Part shown: positions 1 to 8,949 of the stretch, one piece after another
Layout of the letters: every line of letters starts with the position of its first letter
How positions within the stretch are numbered: the stretch's first letter is position 1
NCBI RefSeq assembly: GCF_031844685.1
Contig: NZ_CP134605.1
Coordinates: 2,314,001-2,378,000, forward strand
Reading direction: 5' to 3'
DNA: 64,000 nucleotides
From: Streptomyces sp. ITFR-21
GTDB lineage: Bacteria > Actinomycetota > Actinomycetes > Streptomycetales > Streptomycetaceae
The notes under the pieces: model-generated
Told to the model about the DNA's origin: nothing
What the model saw: the letters and a program-made list of their open reading frames with translations, nothing else
Database searches by the model: none
Translations under genes and position numbers: made by a program

Positions 1-216
1 CAGCACCGCGTCGAAGGAGCCGTCCAGTACCCTGGCCGCGTCCTGGATCCGTCCCTCGACGAACTCCGCGCCCTCCGGTACCCCTTCGCGGAAGCCGGTG
101 GACAGGTCGTCGAGCACCACCACCCGGTGCCCGGCCTCCAGCAGGTGGGCGGCCACCACACCGCCGACGTACCCGGCTCCGCCGGTCACCAGCAGCTTCT
201 TCCGCAGGTTGCTCAC
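1..216 (-). CDS. galE: UDP-glucose 4-epimerase GalE, N-terminal part (runs off the window)
   Basis: Interconverts UDP-galactose and UDP-glucose in the Leloir pathway, in the cytoplasm. Only about 72 N-terminal residues are visible. They begin [19 protein letters not shown], an NAD-binding Rossmann motif (TGGAGYVGG), and are followed by the acidic end of the second strand ([10 protein letters not shown]), as expected for the extended SDR family. The GTG start overlaps the galT stop by 4 bases (GTGA), so the two genes are translationally coupled in the order galT-galE. The C-terminus lies beyond base 1, so the catalytic YxxxK cannot be checked. From family knowledge galK would be expected next. 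Confidence 0.93.
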   Translation of the reverse strand, partial: MSNLRKKLLVTGGAGYVGGVVAAHLLEAGHRVVVLDDLSTGFREGVPEGAEFVEGRIQDAARVLDGSFDAVL

Positions 217-1259
217 TGAGTCGCTACCTCTCGCAGTCGCTTCGCTGCGGACTCCGGCGGCACGTCGTTGACGAAGGCGCTCATGCCCGATTCGGAGCCC
301 GCGAGGAACTTCAGCTTGCCCGAAGTCCGCCGGATGGTGAAAAGCTCCAGGTGAAGGGCGAAGTCGCGGCGGTCGGCGGCGGTGAACGGAGCCTGGTGCC
401 AGCCGGAGATGTACGGCGTCTGCGGCTGGTCGTCGCCGAAGATCCGGTCGAAGCGGCGCAGCAGTTCGAGGTAGAGCGCCGGGAACTCCGCGCGGGCGTC
501 CTCGCCCAGACCGAGCAGGTCGGGCACCCGGCGGTTGGGGTAGAGGTGCACCTCGTACGGCCAGTGCGCGGCGTACGGGGTGAACGCGGTCCAGTGCTCG
601 CCGGCCAGCACGATCCGGCGGCCGTCGGCGCGCTCGTCGGCGAGGACGTCGTCGAAGAGGTTGCGGCCGCCGGTGGCCTCGCGGTGCGCGGCCAGCGAGC
701 GCAGCATCAGGGCGGTGCGGGGGGTGACGAACGGGTAGCCGTAGATCTGGCCGTGCGGGTGGCCGAGGGTGACGCCGATCTCCTCGCCGCGGTTCTCGAA
801 CGGGTAGACCTGTACGACGCCGGGCAGCTGCGAGAGGTCCCGGGTGCGGTCGGTCCAGGCGTCCAGCACCAGGCGGGCGCGGGCCGGGGTCAGCCCGGCG
901 AAGGACGCGTCGTGGTCGGAGGTGAAGCAGACCACCTCGCAGCGGCCCTTGTCGCCGGTCAGCGACGGGAAGCGGTTCTCGAACACCACCACCTCGTAGT
1001 CCGGCGCCGGGATCTCGCTCAGCCGCCCCTCGCGGGAGGGACACAGCGGGCACTGGTCGGCCGGCGGATGGTAGGTACGGCCCTGCCGGTACGAGGCGAC
1101 GGCCACCGCGTCACCGAGCAGCCGGTCGGCACGGACCTCGGAGGTCGTGGCGACGGGCTCCAGCGGGCGCAGGTCGGCGGCGTCGCGCACGACCGAATCG
1201 GCGGAGTCGTAGTAGATCAGCTCGCGGCCGTCCGCGAGCCGAATCGTCGTCTTCTTCAC
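213..1259 (-). CDS. galT: Galactose-1-phosphate uridylyltransferase GalT
   Basis: Transfers UMP from UDP-glucose to galactose-1-phosphate (Leloir pathway). The protein is 348 aa, the usual family length. The histidine-triad active site [10 protein letters not shown] is near residue 170, and a C-x2-C pair (DQCPLC) near residue 65 matches the N-terminal metal site. I chose the GTG at 1257-1259 ([14 protein letters not shown]) because a GAGGTG Shine-Dalgarno lies about 7 bases upstream and the longer reading upstream is low-complexity. First gene of a galT-galE operon; the stop overlaps the galE start. The AT-rich upstream DNA holds candidate promoter repeats. Confidence 0.95.
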   Translation of the reverse strand: MKKTTIRLADGRELIYYDSADSVVRDAADLRPLEPVATTSEVRADRLLGDAVAVASYRQGRTYHPPADQCPLCPSREGRLSEIPAPDYEVVVFENRFPSLTGDKGRCEVVCFTSDHDASFAGLTPARARLVLDAWTDRTRDLSQLPGVVQVYPFENRGEEIGVTLGHPHGQIYGYPFVTPRTALMLRSLAAHREATGGRNLFDDVLADERADGRRIVLAGEHWTAFTPYAAHWPYEVHLYPNRRVPDLLGLGEDARAEFPALYLELLRRFDRIFGDDQPQTPYISGWHQAPFTAADRRDFALHLELFTIRRTSGKLKFLAGSESGMSAFVNDVPPESAAKRLREVATQ

Positions 1260-1264
1260 CCTGC

Positions 1265-1331
1265 GGCACCTCACACCACAATCTCCCAACAGAACCGCAC
1301 ACAATGAACCACAACAGAACAGTCCCGTCAA
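1265..1331 (-). promoter_or_regulatory. Candidate gal operon promoter with TGT-rich direct repeats
   Basis: Read on the minus strand, a perfect TTGACG (1326-1331) is followed after 17 bases by TTCATT (1303-1308), a weak -10. Around and downstream are repeated TGT(G/T) hexamers (TGTTCT, TGTTGT, TGTGTG, TGTTGG, TGTGGTG) spread over about 50 bases. Galactose-inducible galP1 promoters in Streptomyces are known to carry direct hexamer repeats, so this may be the equivalent operator. Inference from position and repeats only. Confidence 0.4.
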
Positions 1332-1637
1332 TGCGCAGGGCAGACCGAACTTCACATCGACCGGAGGACCACACGCCGGGGTCAGGACGGAGGTAACCAA
1401 ACAGATCCGCACGGATGTCATCAGGCGGGACATGCCGACCGGCGCGCCGACCCCCGAAGGGCCCTGGCCGGGCGGGCGACCGGGGCGGGTCCGGCGTGGG
1501 CTCGGGGCGGGTCCGGCGCGGGCCGCGCCCCCCGGTACGGCCTGCGGCGCGGGCCCGCCCGTGGCACCCACCAGCCGCGCCCGAGACCGCCGCAGGCGGT
1601 ACCGCAGCCGCCGCTGGCCGCGCCCGTCCCCGCCCGC

Positions 1638-1715
1638 GGTTCAGCGCGGTCAGCGCGGTCAGCGCGGTTCAGCGCGGTTCAGCGCGGTTCAGCGCGGTTC
1701 AGCGCGGTTCAGCAT
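1638..1715. repeat. Tandem 9/10-bp repeat, unit GGTTCAGCGC
   Basis: About eight head-to-tail copies: one 10-base unit GGTTCAGCGC, two 9-base units GGTCAGCGC, then 10-base units to about 1713. It lies in the 513-base gap (1260-1772) between the LuxR gene stop and galT, where I see no gene. The rest of the gap is GC-rich low-complexity DNA upstream of the gal promoter. The even unit length suggests slippage, or possibly phased binding of a protein. Confidence 0.9.
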
Positions 1716-1772
1716 GCCCGGCGTGAGGACTTCGCGGCGGCAAGGGTCCGCGCTCCGGCGTAACGGTTCTGC

Positions 1773-2456
1773 TCAGGGGTGGCCGGCGGTCTCCTCCACC
1801 GCTCTGTCCAGCAGGCCGGTGCGGGCCGCCAGGGCCGCGGCCTCCAGCCGTGAGCCCACGCCCAGCTTCATCAGCACCCGCTGCACATGCGTACGGGCGG
1901 TGCTCGGCGCTATCCGCATGCCCGCCGCGATCAGCCGGGTGTCCTCGCCCTCGGCGACCCGTACCAGCACCTCGATCTCCCGCGGGGTGAGCATCTCCAG
2001 CAGCCGCGCGCCCTCGTCGTCGGGCTGCCGCGCCGGATTCAGCAGCTCCGCGAACGCGCCCTGCAGCAACGGCTGGGAGATGGCCACCTCACCGGCCCGC
2101 GCCTTGGCCATCGCCCGCTCGACGCCCTCGATCCGCTCGTCGTGCCGTACGTATCCGGACGCGCCCGCCGCGAAGGCCGCCGCGATGCCGCGCGGATCGG
2201 GCACCGGTCCGAGCACCACCACCGCCACCGCGGACCGCTCCCGCTTGATCCGCGCCACCGCGTCGAACGCCCCCGGCTCCGCGGGCGACGCCGTGCCGAA
2301 CAGGCACACCTCGGGCGACCTGCTCAGCACCAACTCGGCCGCGCCGCCGGCCGGAGCCGCCGCGGCCAGCACCCGGTGCCCGCGCAGCTTCAGCGCCGAG
2401 GCGAGCGCCTCCGCGAGCAGCCGGTGGTCGTCGACCACCACGAGCCGTACGCCCAT
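1773..2456 (-). CDS. LuxR/NarL-type response regulator with a degenerate receiver domain
   Basis: A 227-aa regulator. The N-terminal receiver-like domain begins MGVRLVVVDDHRLLAEAL with an acidic pair (DD at 9-10). The usual phospho-acceptor Asp near residue 54 seems absent, because the segment reads SPEVCLFGTASP, so it may not be phosphorylated. The C-terminal GerE/LuxR helix-turn-helix is clear (LTPREIEVLVRVAEGEDTR, then IAPSTARTHVQRVLMKLGV). ATG at 2456 has a G-run 9 bases upstream; an in-frame ATG at 2474 is less well placed. No sensor kinase is adjacent, so it looks like an orphan regulator. Confidence 0.82.
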   Translation of the reverse strand: MGVRLVVVDDHRLLAEALASALKLRGHRVLAAAAPAGGAAELVLSRSPEVCLFGTASPAEPGAFDAVARIKRERSAVAVVVLGPVPDPRGIAAAFAAGASGYVRHDERIEGVERAMAKARAGEVAISQPLLQGAFAELLNPARQPDDEGARLLEMLTPREIEVLVRVAEGEDTRLIAAGMRIAPSTARTHVQRVLMKLGVGSRLEAAALAARTGLLDRAVEETAGHP

Positions 2457-2803
2457 GTCGGGTGTCCCCCCCATCCCCCCAGGGGCCTGGGCCGCTGCCG
2501 GCCCCCGTGCCCTGTGCATAGCGCCGCGGGAACCGCCCCAACCACGTCCCCACGCCTGGGGAACCGTCCCGTTGGCCGCGAAGCTACACGCTCGCCGGAC
2601 TCCGCGGGCCCTCATCCGGACAGAACCCTCCGGCAATTGCGGATGACCCTCCGGTACCGGCGCCGGTGCCCGGCCCGCGGTCCCGGCGCCGCGGCGCCCG
2701 CTCCCCGGGCGCCGGTCCGCGGACCCCGGTCCGCGCCCCTGGTCCGCGTGCCCGGTCCGCTTGTACCGCCGCGGTCGCGCACACCGCCGCGGCGCGTGCC
2801 GCG
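2457..2803. other. Gene-free GC-rich interval with short imperfect repeats
   Basis: The 347 bases between the ABC-F stop and the LuxR start hold no convincing ORF. At 2715-2765 the phrase GGTCCGCG recurs about four times at roughly 13-14-base spacing, an imperfect short tandem array. No promoter matched consensus well. Confidence 0.5.
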
Positions 2804-4594
2804 TCACGCGTCCTCGGCCAACTCCAGCCAGCGCGTCTCCAGTTCCTCGCGCTCCTCGCGCAGCGACCGCAGCTCCGCGTCCAGCGCGGCGACCTTCCCG
2901 AAGTCGGTGGCGTGGTCGGCGATCTGGCCGTGCAGCTTGCTCTCGCGGTCGTTCATCTTGTCCAACTGCCGCTCGATGCGCTGAAGTTCCTTCTTCGCCG
3001 CCCGGGTGTCGCCGACCGGCCTCTCCCTCACCGGCGGCGGCGGGGGCGCCGCGGCCTCCACCAGCAGGCGGCGGCGCTCCAGGTACTCGTCCACCCCGCG
3101 CGGCAGCATCCGCAGACCGCGGTCGCCGAGCAGCGCGAACACCCGGTCGGTGGTGCGCTCCAGGAAGTACCGGTCGTGGCTGATCACCAGCATCGAGCCG
3201 GGCCAGCCGTCCAGCAGGTCCTCCAGCTGGGTCAGCGTCTCGATGTCCAGGTCGTTGGTCGGCTCGTCGAGGAACAGCACGTTGGGCTCGTCCATCAGCA
3301 GCCGCAGCAGTTGCAGCCGCCGCCGCTCGCCGCCGGACAGGTCGCCGACGGGTGTCCACTGCTTCTCCTTGGTGAAGCCGAACTTCTCGCACAGCTGACC
3401 CGCGGTCATCTCCCGGCCGTTGCCGAGGTCCACCCGCTGCCGTACCGACTCCACGGCCTGGAGGACCCGTTGGGCCGGGTCCAACTCAACGACCTCCTGG
3501 GAGAGGTAGGCGAGCTTCACGGTCCGGCCGACGACCACCCGGCCGTGCGCGGGCTGCTGGTCGCCGCCGCTGGACCAGGCGTTCGCCAGCGCCCGCAGGA
3601 ACGAGGTCTTGCCGGAGCCGTTCACCCCGACCAGGCCGATCCGGTCGCCGGGGCCGAGCTGCCAGGTGATGTGCCGCAGCAACTCCCGCGGCCCGGCGGT
3701 GACCGTCACGTCCTCCAGCTCGAACACGGTCTTTCCCAGGCGAAAGTTGGCGAACTTCATCAGCTCCGCGGTGTCGCGCGGCGGCGGCACGTCCTCGATC
3801 AGCGCGTTGGCCGCCTCGATCCGGAACCGCGGCTTGGAGGTACGCGCGGGGGCGCCGCGGCGCAGCCAGGCCAGTTCCTTGCGGACCAGGTTCTGCCGCT
3901 TGCCCTCCTCGGTGGCCGCGATCCGCTCCCGCTCGGCGCGGGCGAACACGTAGTCGCTGTAGCCGCCCTCGTACTCGTACACCGTGCCGCGCTGCACGTC
4001 CCACATCTGCGTGCACACCTGGTCCAGGAACCAGCGGTCGTGGGTCACGCACACCAGAGCGGAGCGGCGGGCCTGGAGGTGCCCGGCGAGCCAGGCGATG
4101 CCCTCCACGTCCAGGTGGTTGGTGGGCTCGTCCAGTACCAGCAGGTCCTGCTCGTCGATCAGCAGTTTCGCCAGCGCGATACGGCGCCGCTCGCCGCCGC
4201 TCAGCGGTCCGATCACGGTGTCCAGTCCCTGGCCGAACCCCGGCAGGTCCAGCGCGCCGAACAGCCCGGTCAGCACGTCCCGGATCCGGCCGTCCCCGGC
4301 CCACGCGTGGTCCGGGCGGTCCCCGACGATCTCCTGGCGGATGGTCGCCTCCGGGTCCAGCGCGTCGTGCTGGGTCAGCACGCCCAGCCGCAGCCCGCTC
4401 TGGTGCGTGACCCGCCCGGTGTCCGGCTCCTCCAGCTTCGCCAGCATCCGCACCAGCGTCGTCTTGCCGTCGCCGTTCCGCCCGACGACCCCGATCCGGT
4501 CCCCCTCCGACACCCCGATGCTCAGTCCGTCGAGCAGGGCCCGGGTGCCGTATGTCTTGCCGACGGCCTCGACATTGACCAGATTCACGGCCAC
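2804..4594 (-). CDS. ABC-F family ATPase (ribosome-associated, Uup/EttA-like)
   Basis: A 596-aa protein with two ATP-binding cassettes and no membrane segments, the hallmark of ABC-F translation factors. Cassette 1: Walker A GRNGDGKTT (about 38), signature LSGGERRR, Walker B LLVLDEPTNHLD. Cassette 2: Walker A GVNGSGKTS (about 350), LSGGERRR, Walker B VLFLDEPTNDLD. The Arg/Glu-rich interdomain linker and a C-terminal coiled coil (RAAKKELQRIERQLDKM onward) fit the Uup-like branch. The GTG start at 4594 has GGGAG 10 bases upstream. ABC-F proteins act on ribosomal exit-site function or antibiotic protection; nothing here points to a particular drug. Upstream, 4595-5007 separates it from ispE. Confidence 0.92.
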   Translation of the reverse strand: MAVNLVNVEAVGKTYGTRALLDGLSIGVSEGDRIGVVGRNGDGKTTLVRMLAKLEEPDTGRVTHQSGLRLGVLTQHDALDPEATIRQEIVGDRPDHAWAGDGRIRDVLTGLFGALDLPGFGQGLDTVIGPLSGGERRRIALAKLLIDEQDLLVLDEPTNHLDVEGIAWLAGHLQARRSALVCVTHDRWFLDQVCTQMWDVQRGTVYEYEGGYSDYVFARAERERIAATEEGKRQNLVRKELAWLRRGAPARTSKPRFRIEAANALIEDVPPPRDTAELMKFANFRLGKTVFELEDVTVTAGPRELLRHITWQLGPGDRIGLVGVNGSGKTSFLRALANAWSSGGDQQPAHGRVVVGRTVKLAYLSQEVVELDPAQRVLQAVESVRQRVDLGNGREMTAGQLCEKFGFTKEKQWTPVGDLSGGERRRLQLLRLLMDEPNVLFLDEPTNDLDIETLTQLEDLLDGWPGSMLVISHDRYFLERTTDRVFALLGDRGLRMLPRGVDEYLERRRLLVEAAAPPPPPVRERPVGDTRAAKKELQRIERQLDKMNDRESKLHGQIADHATDFGKVAALDAELRSLREEREELETRWLELAEDA

Positions 4595-4908
4595 GTGCGT
4601 TTTTCTCCCGGCTCAGCGTGGGCTACTTCTCCCCCCAACCCTAGCCCGCCCCCCGCACCTCCCCCGCCGACCGTGGGACCGCCCGCGGCCGATGGCCCGC
4701 GAACCGCCCGAAGCGGAGGGGCGCGGGGCGCCGACCGCGGGGACGCGGTGCCGTTGCAGGACGGGGGCGCCCGCCCGCCCGAGCGGCGACAACTCTACGG
4801 GGGACGGTGCCGCCGCAGGCAGGGGCGGGCAGAGGAGGGGAAGGAGACTTTGGCGGACGGCCGCGACGCGGACCGCTCGGACCGGTGACCCGGGACGCGG
4901 CGGGGCGC

Positions 4909-4926
4909 CGGGCGCGGGGGCGCCCG
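4909..4926 (-). terminator. Candidate terminator hairpin after ispE
   Basis: A perfect 7-bp stem CGGGCGC/GCGCCCG with a GGGG loop, about 80 bases past the ispE stop in the 413-base gene-free gap 4595-5007. There is no T-tract, which is common in Streptomyces. The rest of the gap is very GC-rich and shows no gene. Confidence 0.35.
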
Positions 4927-5007
4927 TCCCTGCCGGACGCGGCGCGGGCCGGGGACCCGGGGACCGCCGCCGGCGTCGGCGGGAAGACCGCCCGGACGGG
5001 ACAGGCC

Positions 5008-5922
5008 CTAAGGGACGATCGTCGCGCCCTCGGCCGGGGAGGCCGCGACGCGGGCGGAGGGGCCGAGGGTGGCCGCGATCTTCGCGGCCGTGTCGCCGTC
5101 GGGGGCGAGGAAGGCGCACGTGGGGCCCGATCCGGAGACGATCCCGGCCAGCGCCCCGGCCGCCACGCCCGCCCGGAGGGTCTCCGCCAGCTCCGGGCGC
5201 AGCGAGAGCGCCGCATCCTGGAGGTCGTTGGCCAGCGCACCCGCCAGCGCGTAGGCGTCCCCGCCGGCCAGCGCGGCCAGCAGCGCCGGGGCCGCCGCCG
5301 GTGCGGCGACCTCCGCGACGGTGTCCCCGTCGCCGCTCTCCCGGCGCAGCCGGTCGCACGCCCGGTAGACCTCCGGAGTCGACAGCCCGCCGAGCGCCGC
5401 CACGAACACCCAGTGGAACGCCCCGCCGACCTCCAGGGGCGTCAGCAGCTCCCCGCGCCCGACGCCCAGTGCCGCGCCGCCGACCAGCGGGAACGGCACG
5501 TCGCTGCCGAGCTCCGCGCACATCCCCAGCAGCTCCGCGCGCGAAGCCCCGGTCCCCCACAGCTCGTCGCAGGCGACCAGCGCCGCCGCCGCGTCCGCGC
5601 TGCCCCCGGCCATCCCGCCGGCCACGGGGATGTCCTTCTCGATGTGCAGGCGCACCTTCGGCTCGAACCCGTACCGCCCGGCGAGCAGCGCCGCCGCCCT
5701 CGCCGCCAGGTTCGACGCGTCCAGCGGCACCGACGCCACGTCCCTGCCCGCCGCGGTGATCCGCAGCTCCTCGGCCGGGGACGCGGTCACCCGGTCGTAC
5801 AGTCCGACCGCGAGGAAGACGTTCGCCAGGTCGTGGAAGCCGTCCGGCCGGCGCCCGCCGACGGCGAGCTGGACATTGACCTTGGCGGGGACACGTACGG
5901 TCACGGCGGTCAGGGCGGTCAC
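5008..5922 (-). CDS. ispE: 4-(cytidine 5'-diphospho)-2-C-methyl-D-erythritol kinase IspE
   Basis: Phosphorylates CDP-ME in the non-mevalonate isoprenoid pathway. The 304-aa length is typical. The N-terminus VRVPAKVNVQLAVGGRRPDGFHDL carries the conserved Lys, Asn and His of GHMP kinases. The ATP-binding glycine loop PVAGGMAGGSADAAAAL is near residue 100, and the C-terminal motif GIVSGSGPTCAFL is present. GTG start at 5922. It follows rsmA on the same strand after about 106 bases; an rsmA-ispE-ABC-F order is a familiar actinobacterial arrangement. Confidence 0.95.
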   Translation of the reverse strand: MTALTAVTVRVPAKVNVQLAVGGRRPDGFHDLANVFLAVGLYDRVTASPAEELRITAAGRDVASVPLDASNLAARAAALLAGRYGFEPKVRLHIEKDIPVAGGMAGGSADAAAALVACDELWGTGASRAELLGMCAELGSDVPFPLVGGAALGVGRGELLTPLEVGGAFHWVFVAALGGLSTPEVYRACDRLRRESGDGDTVAEVAAPAAAPALLAALAGGDAYALAGALANDLQDAALSLRPELAETLRAGVAAGALAGIVSGSGPTCAFLAPDGDTAAKIAATLGPSARVAASPAEGATIVP

Positions 5923-6028
5923 GGGCGGAGCTCCTCTGCGGCGGTACGGGGTACGGGTTCGGGCACGGCGGGGGCGCCGCGGTCCGGGGCGGTACGCGGC
6001 GCGGCGGCGCCGCGGTCACGGGCCAACG

Positions 6029-6889
6029 CTACGCGGGCCGGTGCTCGGCGATGGCCGCGAACTCCTCGACGGTCAGCGCCTCCCCGCGGGCCTGCGGCGA
6101 CACCCCCGCGGCGACGAGCGCGGCCTCCGCGGCCGCGGCCGACCCGGCCCACCCGGCCAGCGCCGCCCGCAGGGTCTTGCGCCGCTGGGCGAACGCCGCG
6201 TCCACGGCCGCGAACACCTCGCGCCGTGACGCCGAGGTCCGCGGCGGGTCGCGGCGTACCAGGGAGACGAGCCCGGAGTCCACGTTGGGCGCCGGCCAGA
6301 AGACGTTGCGCCCGATCGACCCGGCCCGCCGCACCTGCGCGTACCAGTTCGCCTTCACCGACGGCACCCCGTACACCTTGTTGCCCGGCCGGGCGGCGAG
6401 CCGGTCGGCGACCTCGGCCTGGACCATCACCAGGGTCCGTTCGATGCCGGGGAACGTCGCGAGCATGTGCAGCAGTACCGGTACGGCCACGTTGTACGGC
6501 AGGTTCGCCACCAGCGCGGTCGGCGGCGGACCGGGCAGCGCCCGTACCGTCATCGCGTCGGCGTGCACCAGCGCGAAGCGCTCCGCCCGCGCCGGCAGCC
6601 GCGCGGCCACGGTGGCGGGCAGCGCGGCGGCCAGCACGTCGTCGATCTCGATCGCGGTGACCCGGTCCGCGACCTCCAGCAGGGCCAGCGTGAGCGAGCC
6701 GAGCCCCGGCCCGACCTCGACCACCGTGTCCTCGGGGCGCACCCCGGCGGTCCGCACGATCCGCCGTACGGTGTTGGCGTCGATGACGAAGTTCTGGCCG
6801 CGCTGCTTGGTGGGCCGTACGCCCAGCGCGGCGGCCAGCTCGCGGATGTCGGCCGGTCCCAGCAGGGCGTCGGGGTCTGTCGTACTCAC
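6029..6889 (-). CDS. rsmA: 16S rRNA (adenine(1518)-N(6)/adenine(1519)-N(6))-dimethyltransferase RsmA (KsgA)
   Basis: Dimethylates the two adjacent adenines of the 16S rRNA 3'-terminal helix during 30S maturation. The 286-aa protein opens with the family motif [19 protein letters not shown]. It then has SAM motif [12 protein letters not shown] (about 56), and the catalytic [12 protein letters not shown] (about 122). The GTG start at 6889 ([10 protein letters not shown]) has no strong Shine-Dalgarno; the next in-frame options would remove the QNF motif, so this start is preferred. Lies between tatD and ispE. From memory rpf-like genes sit between tatD and rsmA in S. coelicolor; none is present here. 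Confidence 0.95.
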   Translation of the reverse strand: MSTTDPDALLGPADIRELAAALGVRPTKQRGQNFVIDANTVRRIVRTAGVRPEDTVVEVGPGLGSLTLALLEVADRVTAIEIDDVLAAALPATVAARLPARAERFALVHADAMTVRALPGPPPTALVANLPYNVAVPVLLHMLATFPGIERTLVMVQAEVADRLAARPGNKVYGVPSVKANWYAQVRRAGSIGRNVFWPAPNVDSGLVSLVRRDPPRTSASRREVFAAVDAAFAQRRKTLRAALAGWAGSAAAAEAALVAAGVSPQARGEALTVEEFAAIAEHRPA

Positions 6890-7005
6890 ACCGGCAAGGC
6901 TATCGGCCGGGGGTCCGTGCCCGGTCCGTCCCCGGTCGGCGGGAGCCTGCGGCGGCCGGGCGCCGGGGCGGGGGCCGGGCCCCGGCGGCCGGGGCGGGAG
7001 CGGGG

Positions 7006-7896
7006 TCAGTAGCCGAACACCCGCGCGGTGTTCGCCGCGATCGCCGCCGCCAGGGTGTCCTCGTCGTCCCCGCGGGCCGCCGCCATCGCGCGCAGGGTCA
7101 GCGGGATGAGGTAGGGCGCGTTGGGCCGGCCGCGGTGCGGGACCGGGGTGAGGAAGGGCGCGTCGGTCTCCACCAGCAGCAGCTCGCGCGGGGCGACGGC
7201 CACCGCGTCCCGCAGGTTCTGCGCGTTCTTGTAGCCGACCGTGCCGGCGAAGGAGAGGTGGTAGCCGCGCTCGGCGCACACCTTCGCCATCGCGGCGTCG
7301 CCGGAGAAGCAGTGGAAGACCACGGTCCGCGGGGCGCCCTCCTCCCGCAGGACGCGCAGCACGTCGTCGTGCGCCTCGCGGTCGTGGATGACCAGTGCCT
7401 TGTCCTGGTCCTTGGCGATGGCGATGTGCCGACGGAAGGAGTGCTGCTGGGCGGCGACCCCGTCGGGTCCGGTCCTGAAGTAGTCGAGGCCGGTCTCGCC
7501 GACCCCTCTGACCTGCGGCAGCGCGGCGAGTTCGGCGATGGCGTCGAGCTGGGCGTCGAGCGCGGCCGGACCGGCGGGCGGGCGCTCGCCCCGCCGCGAC
7601 CAGCCGTCGGGGTCGCCGTCGACGATCCGGGGCGCCTCGTTGGGGTGCAGGGCCACCGTCGCCCAGATGTCGGGGTACTCCGCGGCCGTCCGCGCGGCCC
7701 AGCGCGAGCCCGCCAGGTCGCAGCCGACCTGGATGAGCGTGCCGACTCCGACGGCGGCCGCCCGGGCGAGGGCCTCCGGGACCGTACCGGACTGCATGTC
7801 CAGGTGGGTGTGCGAGTCGGCGACCGTGACCCGTAGCGGCTCGGGCGCCGGCGGGGCGGTGTTCCTGCGGTCGTCCTGGTCCTTCTTCGTGGGCAT
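7006..7896 (-). CDS. tatD: TatD family deoxyribonuclease/metal-dependent hydrolase
   Basis: A 296-aa TIM-barrel hydrolase of the amidohydrolase superfamily. Metal ligands are visible: HxH in [10 protein letters not shown] (about 27), the bridging Glu in [10 protein letters not shown], His residues in [10 protein letters not shown] and VFHCFSGD, and the catalytic Asp in [11 protein letters not shown]. coli TatD is a 3'-5' exonuclease linked to repair of oxidised DNA. There is a low-complexity N-terminal extension ([20 protein letters not shown]). ATG 7896 was chosen because the upstream frame translates only the tandem repeats. AGGA lies about 8 bases upstream. Confidence 0.92.
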   Translation of the reverse strand: MPTKKDQDDRRNTAPPAPEPLRVTVADSHTHLDMQSGTVPEALARAAAVGVGTLIQVGCDLAGSRWAARTAAEYPDIWATVALHPNEAPRIVDGDPDGWSRRGERPPAGPAALDAQLDAIAELAALPQVRGVGETGLDYFRTGPDGVAAQQHSFRRHIAIAKDQDKALVIHDREAHDDVLRVLREEGAPRTVVFHCFSGDAAMAKVCAERGYHLSFAGTVGYKNAQNLRDAVAVAPRELLLVETDAPFLTPVPHRGRPNAPYLIPLTLRAMAAARGDDEDTLAAAIAANTARVFGY

Positions 7897-7975
7897 GGCT
7901 CCGATCCTAGGGACGGGGACCTGTCCCTGGACCGGGGCCCTCGCCTCCCCTTGCCGCCGGGGTGGTCGCGGGGCC

Positions 7976-8070
7976 CGTGGTGCGGTGCCGTGGTGCGGTG
8001 CCGTGGTGCGGTGCCGTGGTGCGGTGCCGTGGTGCGGTGCCGTGGTGCCGTGGTGCGGTGCCGTGGTGCC
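7976..8070. repeat. Tandem 13-bp repeat, unit CGTGGTGCGGTGC
   Basis: Six or more near-perfect head-to-tail copies of a 13-base unit upstream of tatD, degenerating into CGTGGTGC half-units at the right end. It lies in the 350-base gene-free gap 7897-8246. Translating it gives only repetitive His/Thr/Ala strings, so I do not treat it as coding. Confidence 0.9.
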
Positions 8071-8113
8071 GCGGTCGCCGGGTACGCGGTCGCGTCCCGC
8101 GCCGGCCGTGTCC

Positions 8114-8167
8114 CGCGGGGTTGCGCGGGGTTGCGCGGGGTTGCGCGGGGTTGCGCGGGGTTGCGCG
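8114..8167. repeat. Tandem 10-bp repeat, unit CGCGGGGTTG
   Basis: Five consecutive copies of a 10-base unit, about 45 bases from the 13-bp array and in the same gap. Just to the right, CGGTCACGCC occurs three times in a dispersed pattern (about 8178-8255). Together the gap looks like a slippage-prone non-coding stretch. Confidence 0.9.
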
Positions 8168-8246
8168 GCCGTGCCGTACGCGGTCACGCCTTACGCGATC
8201 GCGCGCTCCGCGGTCACGCCGTGCCCGGTGCTCGGCCGCCGGGCGG

Positions 8247-8627
8247 TCACGCCGTCCCGGTCCGGCGCTGCCTGCGGTGCAGCAGGCCGAGTATCGAGCG
8301 GTGGGGGCGTACCGGCGGCTCGTCGCGGTGGTCCGTCCACCGGCCGGCGGCGCCGGCCGTCCCGGCGGCCTCCTGGACCCCGGGGGCGCCGGACACCCCG
8401 GAGACCTGGCCCGACCGCATGATGCGGACCAGGTGGCCGTCGCAGTTCTGGCAGCAGGGGCTGGTCAGCGGCGACGGCACCTTGGCACCGTCCACCAGAT
8501 AGGTGACGAAGGGGTGGCCGAGGCCGTCGGTGCGGTGCTCGATCTCGTAGCTCTGCTCCCAGCCGTAACCGCAGTTCAGGCAGGCGAAGGCGTACGCCTC
8601 GGTGATGTTGGGTTCCGCGATGGTCAT
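8247..8627 (-). CDS. Small zinc-ribbon protein, function unknown
   Basis: A 126-aa protein with two Cys pairs, CLNCGYGW (about 16) and CCQNCDGH (about 58), spaced as a zinc ribbon. In between is a well-ordered core (EQSYEIEHRTDGLGHPFVTY). The C-terminal half is low-complexity and Arg-rich. ATG 8627 has an excellent AGGAGC Shine-Dalgarno 5-6 bases upstream. It resembles a conserved Streptomyces hypothetical protein. The position between rsmI and tatD suggests housekeeping, but no function can be assigned. Confidence 0.82.
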   Translation of the reverse strand: MTIAEPNITEAYAFACLNCGYGWEQSYEIEHRTDGLGHPFVTYLVDGAKVPSPLTSPCCQNCDGHLVRIMRSGQVSGVSGAPGVQEAAGTAGAAGRWTDHRDEPPVRPHRSILGLLHRRQRRTGTA

Positions 8628-8949
8628 GGCAGCTCCTGCGCGCCCTTCCGGACCGGGGTGTCCGGGGCGGGACTTTCCCACCTCCAGCGAACGCCCCCGC
8701 GGCGGCCCGCGCATCGCCGTCACGCCACTCTTGAGGATGATTTGGCGCGTATGGGGAAGTTGGGCGCAATTGCTTTGCCATAGTCCAGGTTTAATCCAAT
8801 AACACAATCGGAGAAACCTTTCACGTTGGGTCACCGGGGGCCTTTCGGCTCGCGACGGGCTCACACGGGGATCGCGGCGTGCCACGAGGCAGCCGCCCCC
8901 CGCCGGCCGCCCGGTCCACGCCCCGGGCCGCTCCCGCCGTCCGCCCGGT
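8628..8949. other. Intergenic region with an AT-richer promoter-like core
   Basis: The 322 bases between rsmI and the zinc-ribbon gene contain no ORF. Positions about 8730-8830 are markedly AT-richer than the surroundings, as expected for the promoter of the minus-strand zinc-ribbon gene. I could not fix a convincing -35/-10 pair. Confidence 0.45.

Noticed and set aside
2804..4594. Antibiotic-resistance ABC-F
   Set aside because: The protein is of the Uup-like type in a housekeeping neighbourhood; no drug-cluster context supports resistance.
2666..4888. 740-aa plus-strand ORF opposite the ABC-F gene
   Set aside because: Antisense shadow rich in Val/Leu/Gln/His; the minus frame has both complete ATP-binding cassettes.
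7976..8167. Possible CRISPR array
   Set aside because: The units are 10-13 bases with no spacers and no cas genes nearby; these are simple tandem repeats.
7896..8187. N-terminal extension of TatD through the tandem repeats
   Set aside because: It would encode only TTAPHHG-type repeats; the family starts near ATG 7896.
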